This document shows positions 26,045-34,141 of a DNA stretch of 64,000 nucleotides, piece by piece. The notes under the pieces are model-generated. The model saw nothing but the letters and a program-made list of their open reading frames with translations. It made no database searches and was not told the DNA's origin. The stretch is from Stenotrophomonas hibiscicola ATCC 19867 (GTDB taxonomy: Bacteria; Pseudomonadota; Gammaproteobacteria; Xanthomonadales; Xanthomonadaceae). A program made the position numbers and the translations under genes. The DNA is taken from the NCBI RefSeq assembly GCF_000382065.1, contig NZ_KB907501.1, forward strand, positions 186,001 to 250,000. The letters run 5' to 3'. The first letter of the stretch is position 1. Each line of letters begins with the position of its first letter.

Positions 26045-28630
26045 GTGATCGGAAACAGATTGACATTGTCGATCCATCAGGCGCTTTGCCTGCTGGTTGC
26101 TGGCGTGGCCTGCCCAGGATGGGCGCTGGCTGCCCCGGCCAATCTCGGCGAACAGGCGCTGATGGCGCAGAGTGGTGCGGCCAATGCGCGTGCACCGGAG
26201 TCGGCCCAGTTCAATTCCAGCTTCCTGTCTGGCCAGGCCAAGCAGGTCGACCTGGCGGCCTTCAGCAACGGCAACCCGATGGTGGCCGGCAGCTATCGTG
26301 TCGACGTCTACGTCAACGGTGCCTGGCAGGGCCGTCGCGATCTGCAGTTCAAGGCCGATGCGCAGGGCCGTGTCGACGCCTGCCTGCCGCTGCCGATGCT
26401 GGAAGAAATGGGCGTGGACAGCGAAGCCGTGCTGCTGCAGCAGGATCCGTCCGTGCCGACCGACAAGACCAGCTGCGTGCCGGTCCAGCAGCGCATGGCC
26501 AATGCCTATGGTGTCTATGACAGCGGCAACCTGCGCTACGACCTGAGCATCCCGCAGGTATTCCTGCGCCGTGAGGCACGCGGCTACGTCAACCCGGCGC
26601 TGTGGGACCGCGGCATCAATGCCGGCTTCGTTGGCTACAGCTTCAATGCCATCGACAGCGACAGCCGTGTCGAAGGTGGCCAGCGCAACCGCAGTGCCTA
26701 CCTCGGCCTCAACGCCGGCATGAACCTGGGTGGCTGGCAGTTCCGCCACGATTCGAACCTGACCTGGTCCGAGGGCGATGGCCGCCATTGGCAGAGCATC
26801 GCCACCTATGCGCAGCGCGGCATTCCGCAGGTGCGCGGCATGCTCACCATCGGTGAGGCCTACACCACCGGTGAACTGTTCGACTCGATCGGTTACCGCG
26901 GTGCCAGCCTGGCCAGCGACGACCGCATGCTGCCCGATTCGCTGCGCGGCTACGCGCCGGTCGTGCGCGGCATCGCCGAGACCAATGCACGCATCGAAGT
27001 GCGCCAGAACGAGCAGCTGATCTACTCCTCCACCGTGTCGCCGGGCAGCTTCGTCATCGACGACCTGTACCCGACCGGCTACGGCGGCGATCTGGAAGTG
27101 AGCGTGATCGAGGCCGATGGCCGCCGCCGCGAATTCAAGGTGCCGTTCGGCTCGGTGCCGCAGATGCTGCGCGAAGGCGTGTCGCGTTACTCGCTGACCG
27201 CCGGCCAGGTGCGCAACAAGCTGCTGGCCGATGAGCCGTGGCTGGTGCAGGGCACCTACCAGCGCGGTATCGGCAACCAGTTGACCCTGTACGGCGGCAG
27301 TGCACTGAGCGACGGCTACCTGTCGCTGCTGTACGGCGTCGGCCTGTCCACGCCGGTTGGCGCGTTCGCCGCCGACGTCACCCACGCACGTACGACGTTC
27401 GACCACTACGGCAACCACACCGGTGCCAGCGTGCGCTTGAGCTACAGCAACATGATCGGCGAGACCGGGACCAACCTGACCCTGGCCGCCTACCGCTATT
27501 CGACCGAAGGTTTCTACAGCCTGCAGGATGCGCTGTACGGCCGTGATTCGGACACGCGCGGCATCGATCCGACCACCCGTGGCCGTCAGCGCAGCCAGTT
27601 CCAGATAACGCTGAACCAGCCGCTGGGACGTCGCGGCGGCGCGCTGTACGTGACCGGTTCGGTGCGTGACTTCTACGACCGTTCCGGCACCTCCAAGCAG
27701 TACCAGGTGGGCTACAACAACGCCTGGCGTTCGGTGAACTACGGCTTCTCGGCGCTGCGCACCGAAGAGGGCGTGCTCGGGCGTTCCGACACCCAGTACC
27801 TGCTGTCGATGAGCGTGCCGCTGGGCCGTGGCACTCACCCGGTATCGTTCAGCGCCGACCTGGGCATGCGCGATCGCGGTGGCTACGACAACAGCCGCGT
27901 CGGCATCACCGGGTCGGCCGGCGTCGACAACAACTTCAGCTACGGCGTGGCGCTGTCCGATTCCCGCGAGGGTGGCACCACGGCGGTCGGCAACGCCGAG
28001 TACCGCAGCCGCTACTCCGCGTTGAACGCGACCTACAGCCACTCGCGCGATTTCCGCCAGGCCTCGGTCGGTGCCAACGGCAGCGTGGTCGTGCATCCGG
28101 GCGGCTTCACCTTCACCCCGCAGCGGGGCGACACCATGGTGCTGGTGGAAGCGCCGGGTGCGCGCGATGCGATCGTCAGCAACGCCCCGGGCCTGCGCGT
28201 AGATGGCCGTGGATATGCAGTGGTTCCGTACGTATCGCCGTACCGCCTCAACACCGTCACCCTTGACCCGCAGGGCATGGCCCATGACGTCGAGCTGGAA
28301 AGCACCAGCCAGTCGATCGCGCCGTTCGCCGGTGCCATCAGCTACCTGCGCTTCGATACCCGCAAAGGCAATGCGCTGCTGATCCAGGTACGCAATGCCG
28401 ATGGCCGCAGCATGCCGTTCGGTGCGCAGGTCAAGGATGAGCAGGGCCAGCCGGTGGGCATGGTCAGCCAGGGCGGCCGCCTGTACGTGCGCAGTGAAAA
28501 GAGCCAGGGCCGCCTGCTGGTGGAGTGGGGCGCCGGTGCAGACCAGCGCTGCACCATCGATTACCAGGTTCCGGCGGGCGCCGATGCGTCCAAGACCGGC
28601 TTCATTCCGCTGGAGGCAGCATGCCGATGA
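26045..28630 (+). CDS. Outer-membrane fimbrial usher (PapC/FimD family)
   Basis: 861 aa, full length for the family. GTG start with GAAGGA upstream; signal peptide to about residue 29 (ALA-APAN). N-terminal chaperone-subunit binding domain with FNSSFLSGQAKQVDL, 24-strand barrel with the usher signature SVSPGSFVIDDLYPTGYGGDLEV (here about 330-350) and a plug domain within it, then C-terminal domains with VPYVSPYRLNTVTLDPQGM and the final QRCTIDYQVP. Overlaps the tip gene by 10 bases. Confidence 0.96.
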   Translation: MIGNRLTLSIHQALCLLVAGVACPGWALAAPANLGEQALMAQSGAANARAPESAQFNSSFLSGQAKQVDLAAFSNGNPMVAGSYRVDVYVNGAWQGRRDLQFKADAQGRVDACLPLPMLEEMGVDSEAVLLQQDPSVPTDKTSCVPVQQRMANAYGVYDSGNLRYDLSIPQVFLRREARGYVNPALWDRGINAGFVGYSFNAIDSDSRVEGGQRNRSAYLGLNAGMNLGGWQFRHDSNLTWSEGDGRHWQSIATYAQRGIPQVRGMLTIGEAYTTGELFDSIGYRGASLASDDRMLPDSLRGYAPVVRGIAETNARIEVRQNEQLIYSSTVSPGSFVIDDLYPTGYGGDLEVSVIEADGRRREFKVPFGSVPQMLREGVSRYSLTAGQVRNKLLADEPWLVQGTYQRGIGNQLTLYGGSALSDGYLSLLYGVGLSTPVGAFAADVTHARTTFDHYGNHTGASVRLSYSNMIGETGTNLTLAAYRYSTEGFYSLQDALYGRDSDTRGIDPTTRGRQRSQFQITLNQPLGRRGGALYVTGSVRDFYDRSGTSKQYQVGYNNAWRSVNYGFSALRTEEGVLGRSDTQYLLSMSVPLGRGTHPVSFSADLGMRDRGGYDNSRVGITGSAGVDNNFSYGVALSDSREGGTTAVGNAEYRSRYSALNATYSHSRDFRQASVGANGSVVVHPGGFTFTPQRGDTMVLVEAPGARDAIVSNAPGLRVDGRGYAVVPYVSPYRLNTVTLDPQGMAHDVELESTSQSIAPFAGAISYLRFDTRKGNALLIQVRNADGRSMPFGAQVKDEQGQPVGMVSQGGRLYVRSEKSQGRLLVEWGAGADQRCTIDYQVPAGADASKTGFIPLEAACR

Positions 28631-29655
28631 TTTCTTCCCGCAGCCGCACGCTGCTTGCCGCCATGGCCGTGATGGGGGGTATCGCCGTGGCCAGCCCGGC
28701 GTTGGCGACCTGCTATATCACCCAGCAGGGCTTTGTCGCGCAGGACGTGCAGATGGACATGGGGCAGATCGTGATCCTGCCCAGCCTGCCCGTCGGTGGT
28801 GTGATCAAGGAGTTGATCGTGCCGATCAACCAGCGCGACAGCATCGGTTACTGCGATCGCTGGGGCGGTAGTGCCAACGGGCGTTTCGTCAACGCCGCAC
28901 AGCAAAACGCAGTCCCGGGTTTCAGCAACGTCTATGCGACCGATGTAGCGGGAGTGGGTATCCGTGTCTATCGTGATTCGGGCACCATCCAGACCTACTA
29001 CCCGCACACGCTGCAATTGGGGGGCAACCGGACGTTGACCCTCAATGGTGGCCGCTTCCGCGTGGAGCTGATCAAGACCGCCGCGCAGACGGGCTCGGGC
29101 ATCATCGCGCCCAACGGCCGCTTCACCACCTACTATCTCGACGGCGACGGTCCTGGCCGTCCGGAGCTGACCTCGACGTTCAAGGGCTCGGGTACCACCG
29201 TGGTCAGCCCCACCTGCGAAGTGCAGGCCGGCAGCCGCAACATCGCCGTCGATTTCGGCAGCGTGCCCAACACCACCTTCACCGGTGTCGGCTCCAAGGC
29301 CGCTGATCGCGATTTCGAGATCCGCCTGAACTGCCAGGGCAGCAACGTGGCCGCCTACCAGAGCAAGATCGGCATCCGCCTCGACGCCGACCAGGACAGC
29401 TCGAACATGCCGGGCGTGCTCAAGCTCAGCGCGACCAGCAACAGCGCCACGCGCATCGGCATCCAGATGGTCCAGCGCGACGGCAGCACCGAGCGAGAAG
29501 TGCGCTTCGGCCAGACCATCAACGTCGGCACTACGGCGCCGGGTACCAGCGTCATGGCGCTGCCGTTGCGCGCGCGCTATGTGCAGACCCAGGCAGGTAC
29601 CGTCGGTGCGGGCACCGCCAACGGGCAGGCGACGTTCACCATCCAGTACGAGTAG
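28621..29655 (+). CDS. Fimbrial tip adhesin
   Basis: 344 aa from ATG 28621 (ATG 28627 is also possible). Signal peptide ends near ALA-TCY (about residue 28). Two-domain layout of tip adhesins: an N-terminal lectin-like domain (about 30-190) with no close named match, and a C-terminal pilin domain that starts with SPTCEVQAG (about 195) and ends ATFTIQYE, the chaperone-recognition strand. Last gene of the SMF-1 operon. Receptor unknown. Confidence 0.88.
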   Translation: MPMISSRSRTLLAAMAVMGGIAVASPALATCYITQQGFVAQDVQMDMGQIVILPSLPVGGVIKELIVPINQRDSIGYCDRWGGSANGRFVNAAQQNAVPGFSNVYATDVAGVGIRVYRDSGTIQTYYPHTLQLGGNRTLTLNGGRFRVELIKTAAQTGSGIIAPNGRFTTYYLDGDGPGRPELTSTFKGSGTTVVSPTCEVQAGSRNIAVDFGSVPNTTFTGVGSKAADRDFEIRLNCQGSNVAAYQSKIGIRLDADQDSSNMPGVLKLSATSNSATRIGIQMVQRDGSTEREVRFGQTINVGTTAPGTSVMALPLRARYVQTQAGTVGAGTANGQATFTIQYE

Positions 29656-29852
29656 CGCAGGTCTCCCATTGCTGAGTTTGGAGCCTCACCCCCCCGCTCC
29701 GCGTGGGGCGTTGACTGCGTCTTGATCCCGCAGACGTGAAGATCAGGGCTATCATTGCCGTACAGACACATGAATGTGATGTGCGTCATGGAAATGATCC
29801 CCTCTCCACTGCAGCGCCCCCGCTGCCGGGCCGTCGGCCTGGGTGAGGGGCA
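29656..29852. promoter_or_regulatory. Gap between tip gene and cellulose operon
   Basis: 197 bases with no gene. A weak G+C hairpin at about 29691-29710 (CCCC...GGGG) may end the fimbrial transcript. The promoter of the cellulose operon should lie in the A+T-richer part at about 29740-29800, but no clear hexamer pair is visible. Confidence 0.3.
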
Positions 29853-31406
29853 ATGAAAGGATCCGGCGTGCCAGCAACACACCTTGCCATTGCCGGACTG
29901 CCCACCGAACTGGTGGAGATGCGCAGCGGGGGCCTGTATTGGGTCGTTGCCGCGGGCAGCGCGCCGACGGATCTGCTCGGTGCCGGTGTGCTGGCCACGG
30001 CCGACGCACTGGATGAGGCCGTGCTGGTCACGCTGGGGCGGGGGGCCGAATCGATGCTGACGCTGCTGCCGGCCGATCAGGGGCCGGCCCGCCTGCGGCT
30101 GTTCCAGCGGTCGCATCACGGCATGCAGCAGGCGCTGCGCGGGCTGACCGGCGATCTGCCGCGCACCGCCTCGGTGCGCACCCGGCTCAGCGTGGTGCAG
30201 TTCCCGGTGGCGGCGCTGGACGGCTGGGATGATGCCCGGCTGGCGCGCTGGTGCCAGCAGCTGCAGGACTGGGCCGGGCAGGCGCAGCAGGTGCTGCTGT
30301 TGCTGTGCCATGGCGAAGTGGCGACCCTGGCCCCGCGCCTGTTGTCATTGAACCGGAGCTGCGCCGGTGTGGCCCAGCTGCATCCGCATCGTGGTGCCCT
30401 GCAGCTGCTGCTGCACTACTGGTCCAATAGCCATGGCGTGGTGGCCCAGCGATCGTTCGGCGTCGAGCAGGAAAGCCGCGGGCTGCGCCATCTGGCCGAG
30501 GCCGATGCCGCCGGGACTGGGGTCGATGCCACCAGTGGCAGTGATCGCGATGTCTTCCTGGCCCAGACCGAAGTACTGGACGGTGCGCCGCCACTGTCGG
30601 CAGCCTGGCACCTGTATGACGGCTGGGCTGGATTGTTGCCGGCCGCGCTTCAGGCGCGCGAGGCCACCGTAGTGCTGGCCATCGACGAGAACGCCAAGGT
30701 GGATGCACTGGCCCGACTGCTGCACCGCCTGCGCCGGGAACGTGGCAATGCACTGAAACTGGTGGTGCGCGAGCTGCAGCCCTGCCTGCGCTACGCTGAT
30801 GAGCGGCTGCTGATGCAGTGCGGCTGCAGCCTGGTAGTGCCGTCAGCCACGCCGTTGCCGCGCCTGTTGACCCTGCTGGAAACCGTGCAGCGTCAGCGTT
30901 GGCAGGGCCAGCTGGCTGACGATCCGGAGCCGCTGATCCGTGCGCATCGGCCGCCACCGGTAAGCGGCCTGGTCAACGCCGCACGCTTCCGCCAGATCGC
31001 CGGCGAACGCATCGACCAGGACGGCAGCGCGGTGGAAAGCGCCGTGCTGGCGTTGCAGCCGGTGGCCGGCCTGCGCGCCGAGCAGACGTTGCAGCAGCTG
31101 CGCATCCGCCGCCAGGGCGATCTGGCCTGTGTCTACCGCGGGCAGGTGCGCCTGTTCCTGTTCGGGTGCCGGCGTGATGCGGTCGAACAGGCCCTGGGCA
31201 ATCTGTTCCGCCTACCCTGGAGGGAGCTGTTCGATGGCTACCAGCGTCTGGCCGAATACGACATTGCAGCGATGAACGCCGGCAGCAGCGATCCGGAGGC
31301 CGAGGTCCTGCCCGAAGCCCCCGCCGTCCTGCCGCCGGTGGCCCCGGCGCTGGAGGCGCCTGTTTTCACTGTCCCGAAGCCGCTGCGACTGGGAGATCGC
31401 GCATGA
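29853..31406 (+). CDS. bcsE: Cellulose biosynthesis c-di-GMP-binding protein BcsE
   Basis: Cytosolic activator of the cellulose synthase machine. 517 aa from ATG 29853; a GTG at 29868 with AAAGGA six bases upstream is an equally good start and would give 512 aa. The N-terminal degenerate receiver and NTPase-like domains (about 1-330) contain LEGAPPLSAAWHLYD-type and DERLLMQCGCSLVVP motifs shared with E. coli BcsE. The GGDEF-like I-site domain has RQGD at about 420-423, matching the RxGD c-di-GMP ligand motif. First gene of the operon; overlaps bcsF by four bases. Confidence 0.9.
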   Translation: MKGSGVPATHLAIAGLPTELVEMRSGGLYWVVAAGSAPTDLLGAGVLATADALDEAVLVTLGRGAESMLTLLPADQGPARLRLFQRSHHGMQQALRGLTGDLPRTASVRTRLSVVQFPVAALDGWDDARLARWCQQLQDWAGQAQQVLLLLCHGEVATLAPRLLSLNRSCAGVAQLHPHRGALQLLLHYWSNSHGVVAQRSFGVEQESRGLRHLAEADAAGTGVDATSGSDRDVFLAQTEVLDGAPPLSAAWHLYDGWAGLLPAALQAREATVVLAIDENAKVDALARLLHRLRRERGNALKLVVRELQPCLRYADERLLMQCGCSLVVPSATPLPRLLTLLETVQRQRWQGQLADDPEPLIRAHRPPPVSGLVNAARFRQIAGERIDQDGSAVESAVLALQPVAGLRAEQTLQQLRIRRQGDLACVYRGQVRLFLFGCRRDAVEQALGNLFRLPWRELFDGYQRLAEYDIAAMNAGSSDPEAEVLPEAPAVLPPVAPALEAPVFTVPKPLRLGDRA

Positions 31407-31582
31407 CCACCGACCAGCAACTCTGGACCCTGATCGTCGCCTGTGCGCTCGTGATGATTCCCTTCGGTGCCATGCTCGGTACGCTGTGGCGTGCGCTGCG
31501 CCGCCGTGCCGCGCGCTGGCTGCCCCCTCGCCACCTGCGCCGCGCCGGTGTACGCCTGCGTGCGCCGCGGGGGGCTGCATGA
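31403..31582 (+). CDS. bcsF: Small membrane protein BcsF
   Basis: 59 aa, one membrane segment (about 8-28, LIVACALVMIPFGAMLGTL) followed by a strongly basic Arg-rich tail. Size, topology and place between bcsE and bcsG match BcsF, which recruits BcsE to the inner membrane and supports pEtN-cellulose formation. Overlaps both neighbours by four bases (ATGA). Identification rests on context because the sequence is short. Confidence 0.85.
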   Translation: MTTDQQLWTLIVACALVMIPFGAMLGTLWRALRRRAARWLPPRHLRRAGVRLRAPRGAA

Positions 31583-33210
31583 GTCCGCAGGTGGCTCCCG
31601 CATCGCCCTTCGCCTGGGCCGACCTGCGCGGCTGGAACCTGTATTTCCTGTCCAAGGTGGTACTGGCCTGGATGGGCGCGCTGGATCTGAAGATCCTGCC
31701 CAACCTGCTGTTCCTGGGCGCGCTGCTGGTTCCACTGCGCTGGCGCTGGGCACGCATCGCGCGTACTGTCGCTGCGGTACCGGTGGGCGTGGCGCTGTAC
31801 TACCAGGACACCTGGTGGCCGCCGTTCCGGCGCCTGTTGGTGCAACCTGGCGTGCTGGACTTCTCGGCTGATTACTGGCTCGAGCTGGCCCAGCGCTTCA
31901 TCAACTGGCAGATGGTGGCGGTACTGGCGATGCTGGTGCTGGCCTACGTACTGCTCAAGCCGTGGCTGCGCATCACCACTCTGAGCGTGCTGGGCATGCT
32001 TGGCCTGGCTGTGATGGCGATACCGATGCCGGCGGGTTGGAACTGGGGGCAGGGTACCGCCACCGCGGCCACCACCAGCGTCGCAGGCACTTCAAGTGGC
32101 GGCCTGCCGCCGGCCAACAACGAGACGCTCAACGCATGGCTGGCCGGCTTCTACCAGCAGCAGGCCAGCCTCAAGACCAGCTTCCCGGCACCGGGCAGCG
32201 GCGCGCCGTTCGACGTCATCATCCTCAACATCTGCTCGCTGGCATGGAGCGATCTGGATGAAGTGGGGCTGCGCCAGAACAATCTGCTCGACCACATGGA
32301 CGTGGTGTTCGACGACTTCAACTCGGCAACCGCCTACAGCGGCCCGGCGGCGATCCGCCTGCTGCGCGCCAGCTGTGGCCAGACCTCGCATACCGGGCTG
32401 TTCGATCCGGTGCCGGCCGAGTGCCAGCTGTTCTCGAACCTGCAGCGTCTGGGCTTCCAGAGCGAGCTGGCGATGAACCACGACGGTCACTTCGACGACT
32501 TCATCGGTGAACTGCACCAGTACGGCGGGCTGCAGGCACAGCCGATGGATATCAGCGCGTTTCCTAAAGCGCTGGTGGCGTTCGACAAGTCGCCGCTGCG
32601 CCGCGATGGCGATGTGCTGATGGCGTGGTGGAAACAGCGGCTGGCCGGGTCCAGCCAGCAGGTGGCGCTGTTCTACAACACGATTTCGCTGCACGATGGC
32701 AACCGCATCGTCGGCGCCGATGGCCGTTCGAATGCCGCCGACTACAAGGCACGTGCGGAAATGGTGTTGGGCGACATGGCCGGTTTCGTCGATGCGGTGG
32801 AGAAGAGTGGCCGCCGCGCGATGATCGTGGTGGTACCCGAGCATGGCGCGGCCCTGCATGGCGACCGCATGCAGATTCCGGGCATGCGCGAGATTCCCAG
32901 CCCGTCGATCACCCACGTGCCGGTGGGCGTGAAGCTGATCGGCATGGGCGCGCCGGCGGCCGGCGGCCCGCGTCATGTTCCCGAACCGAGCAGCTACCTG
33001 GCCGTGTCCGAGCTGGTTTCGCGCGTGTACGCGCTCAATGCCCAGTCGCCGCCGAGCGAGCGCAACTGGGACAGCCTCCTGAAGGGGCTGCCGCAGACAC
33101 CGTCGGTGTCGGAAAACGAAGGCGCCAAGGTCATCGAGTACGCCGGCAAGCCCTGGCTGCAGCTGCAGGGCAGCCAGGCCTGGAGCCCCTACCCCGAGGA
33201 GGCACGCTGA
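31579..33210 (+). CDS. bcsG: Cellulose phosphoethanolamine transferase BcsG
   Basis: Transfers phosphoethanolamine from phosphatidylethanolamine to cellulose in the periplasm. 543 aa from ATG 31579. Four or five N-terminal membrane segments (to about residue 155), an Ala/Thr/Gly linker, then the alkaline-phosphatase-fold domain. Conserved blocks are NICSLAWSD (about 218-226), YSGPAAIRLLRASCGQTSH (about 253-271; the serine at about 254 is the probable nucleophile), FYNTISLHDGN and VVVPEHGAALHGDRMQ with zinc ligands. Its presence predicts pEtN-modified rather than plain cellulose. Overlaps bcsR by one base. Confidence 0.93.
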   Translation: MSPQVAPASPFAWADLRGWNLYFLSKVVLAWMGALDLKILPNLLFLGALLVPLRWRWARIARTVAAVPVGVALYYQDTWWPPFRRLLVQPGVLDFSADYWLELAQRFINWQMVAVLAMLVLAYVLLKPWLRITTLSVLGMLGLAVMAIPMPAGWNWGQGTATAATTSVAGTSSGGLPPANNETLNAWLAGFYQQQASLKTSFPAPGSGAPFDVIILNICSLAWSDLDEVGLRQNNLLDHMDVVFDDFNSATAYSGPAAIRLLRASCGQTSHTGLFDPVPAECQLFSNLQRLGFQSELAMNHDGHFDDFIGELHQYGGLQAQPMDISAFPKALVAFDKSPLRRDGDVLMAWWKQRLAGSSQQVALFYNTISLHDGNRIVGADGRSNAADYKARAEMVLGDMAGFVDAVEKSGRRAMIVVVPEHGAALHGDRMQIPGMREIPSPSITHVPVGVKLIGMGAPAAGGPRHVPEPSSYLAVSELVSRVYALNAQSPPSERNWDSLLKGLPQTPSVSENEGAKVIEYAGKPWLQLQGSQAWSPYPEEAR

Positions 33211-33389
33211 TGCCTGCCGACATCCTTGCCGTACCGGTCACGCTGTCCGTGGAAGAGGACGATATCGACCTGCTGCGCCGCAGCCTGGGCATGCCGGGGC
33301 TGCCCTACGTGGACTTCTCTGCCCAGCATGAGCGTGCCCAGGCGCTGGCGCGCTGGCAGTTGCTGGCCGAACTGGAGCCGCGCCGATGA
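33210..33389 (+). CDS. bcsR: Cellulose biosynthesis protein BcsR
   Basis: 59-aa cytosolic protein. The segment DIDLLRRSLGMPGLPYVDFS followed by RWQLLAELEP follows the enterobacterial BcsR pattern (DI-x-L-x-x-x-x-x-LP-x-x-x-Y-x-D-I-S, ALKRWPLLAEF). BcsR binds BcsQ and controls assembly and stability of the synthase. Starts on the last base of the bcsG stop (TGATG) and overlaps bcsQ by four bases. Confidence 0.88.
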   Translation: MPADILAVPVTLSVEEDDIDLLRRSLGMPGLPYVDFSAQHERAQALARWQLLAELEPRR

Positions 33390-34141
33390 GCACCGTGCTG
33401 TCGCTGCAGGGCATCCATGGCGGAACCGGTGTCACCACGGTCCTGGCCGCACTCGGCCAGGGCTTGCACGCGCAGGGCCAGCGCGTCCTGCTGGTCGAAT
33501 GCAGTCCGGACCAGATGCTCGGCCTGCACCTGGGGCTGCCTGCCGACGTGGACAACGGTTGGGGGCGCGCGCAGCTGGACGGCACGGACTGGCGTGATGC
33601 CGCCTACGCCGTTGCAGCAGGACTTGCGGTGCTGCCCTATGGTCGCGTCGATAGCGAGGCCGCAATGCGCATCGAACAGCAGCTGCAACAGGCACCGGGC
33701 ACCTGGGCCGAACGCATTCCGCTGCTGGAGACCCAGTTCGACTGGATCCTGTTCGACCTGCCGCAGCGCCTGCCGGCGCATGCAGCGGCCATCAACCAGC
33801 ACGTGCGCTGCACGCTGCCGCTGCGCCTGGCCTGTGTCGATCCGGTCAGCCACGTGTTCCTGCAGCGGCAGCCGGAGGACACACGCCTGTTGCTGGCCAA
33901 CCGCTATGACCCGGTCATCCCGGTGCAGCGCGATCTGATGCAGCTGTGGCTTCACGCGCACGGCCCGCGGCTGGTGCCGCAGCCGCTGCACGAGGATGCG
34001 CGGGTGCCCTCCGCGCTGGCCAGCAAGCAGCCACTGGGGCGCTATGCGACCGATTCGCTGGCCGCTGCCGATGTCGATGGCCTGGTGCTGTGGTGCCTGG
34101 CCGAGGCCGCACGGCGCCTGCCCGTTGCGGGGACACGCTGA
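33386..34141 (+). CDS. bcsQ: Cellulose biosynthesis ATPase BcsQ (MinD/ParA family)
   Basis: 251-aa P-loop protein of the MinD family that with BcsR and BcsE forms the regulatory vestibule on BcsA and helps polar placement. The P-loop is HGGTGVTTV: the signature lysine of the deviant Walker A (KGGxGK[ST]) is missing at its first position and replaced in the second, as in enterobacterial BcsQ (RGGVGTT). Other family blocks: LLVECSPDQ, GTDWRDAAY, FDLPQRLP. Ends on the first base of the bcsA ATG. Confidence 0.92.
   Translation: MSTVLSLQGIHGGTGVTTVLAALGQGLHAQGQRVLLVECSPDQMLGLHLGLPADVDNGWGRAQLDGTDWRDAAYAVAAGLAVLPYGRVDSEAAMRIEQQLQQAPGTWAERIPLLETQFDWILFDLPQRLPAHAAAINQHVRCTLPLRLACVDPVSHVFLQRQPEDTRLLLANRYDPVIPVQRDLMQLWLHAHGPRLVPQPLHEDARVPSALASKQPLGRYATDSLAAADVDGLVLWCLAEAARRLPVAGTR

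Noticed and set aside
33946..34140. N-terminal extension of bcsA over bcsQ
   Set aside because: BcsA length and operon overlap pattern (TGATG) fit ATG 34141.
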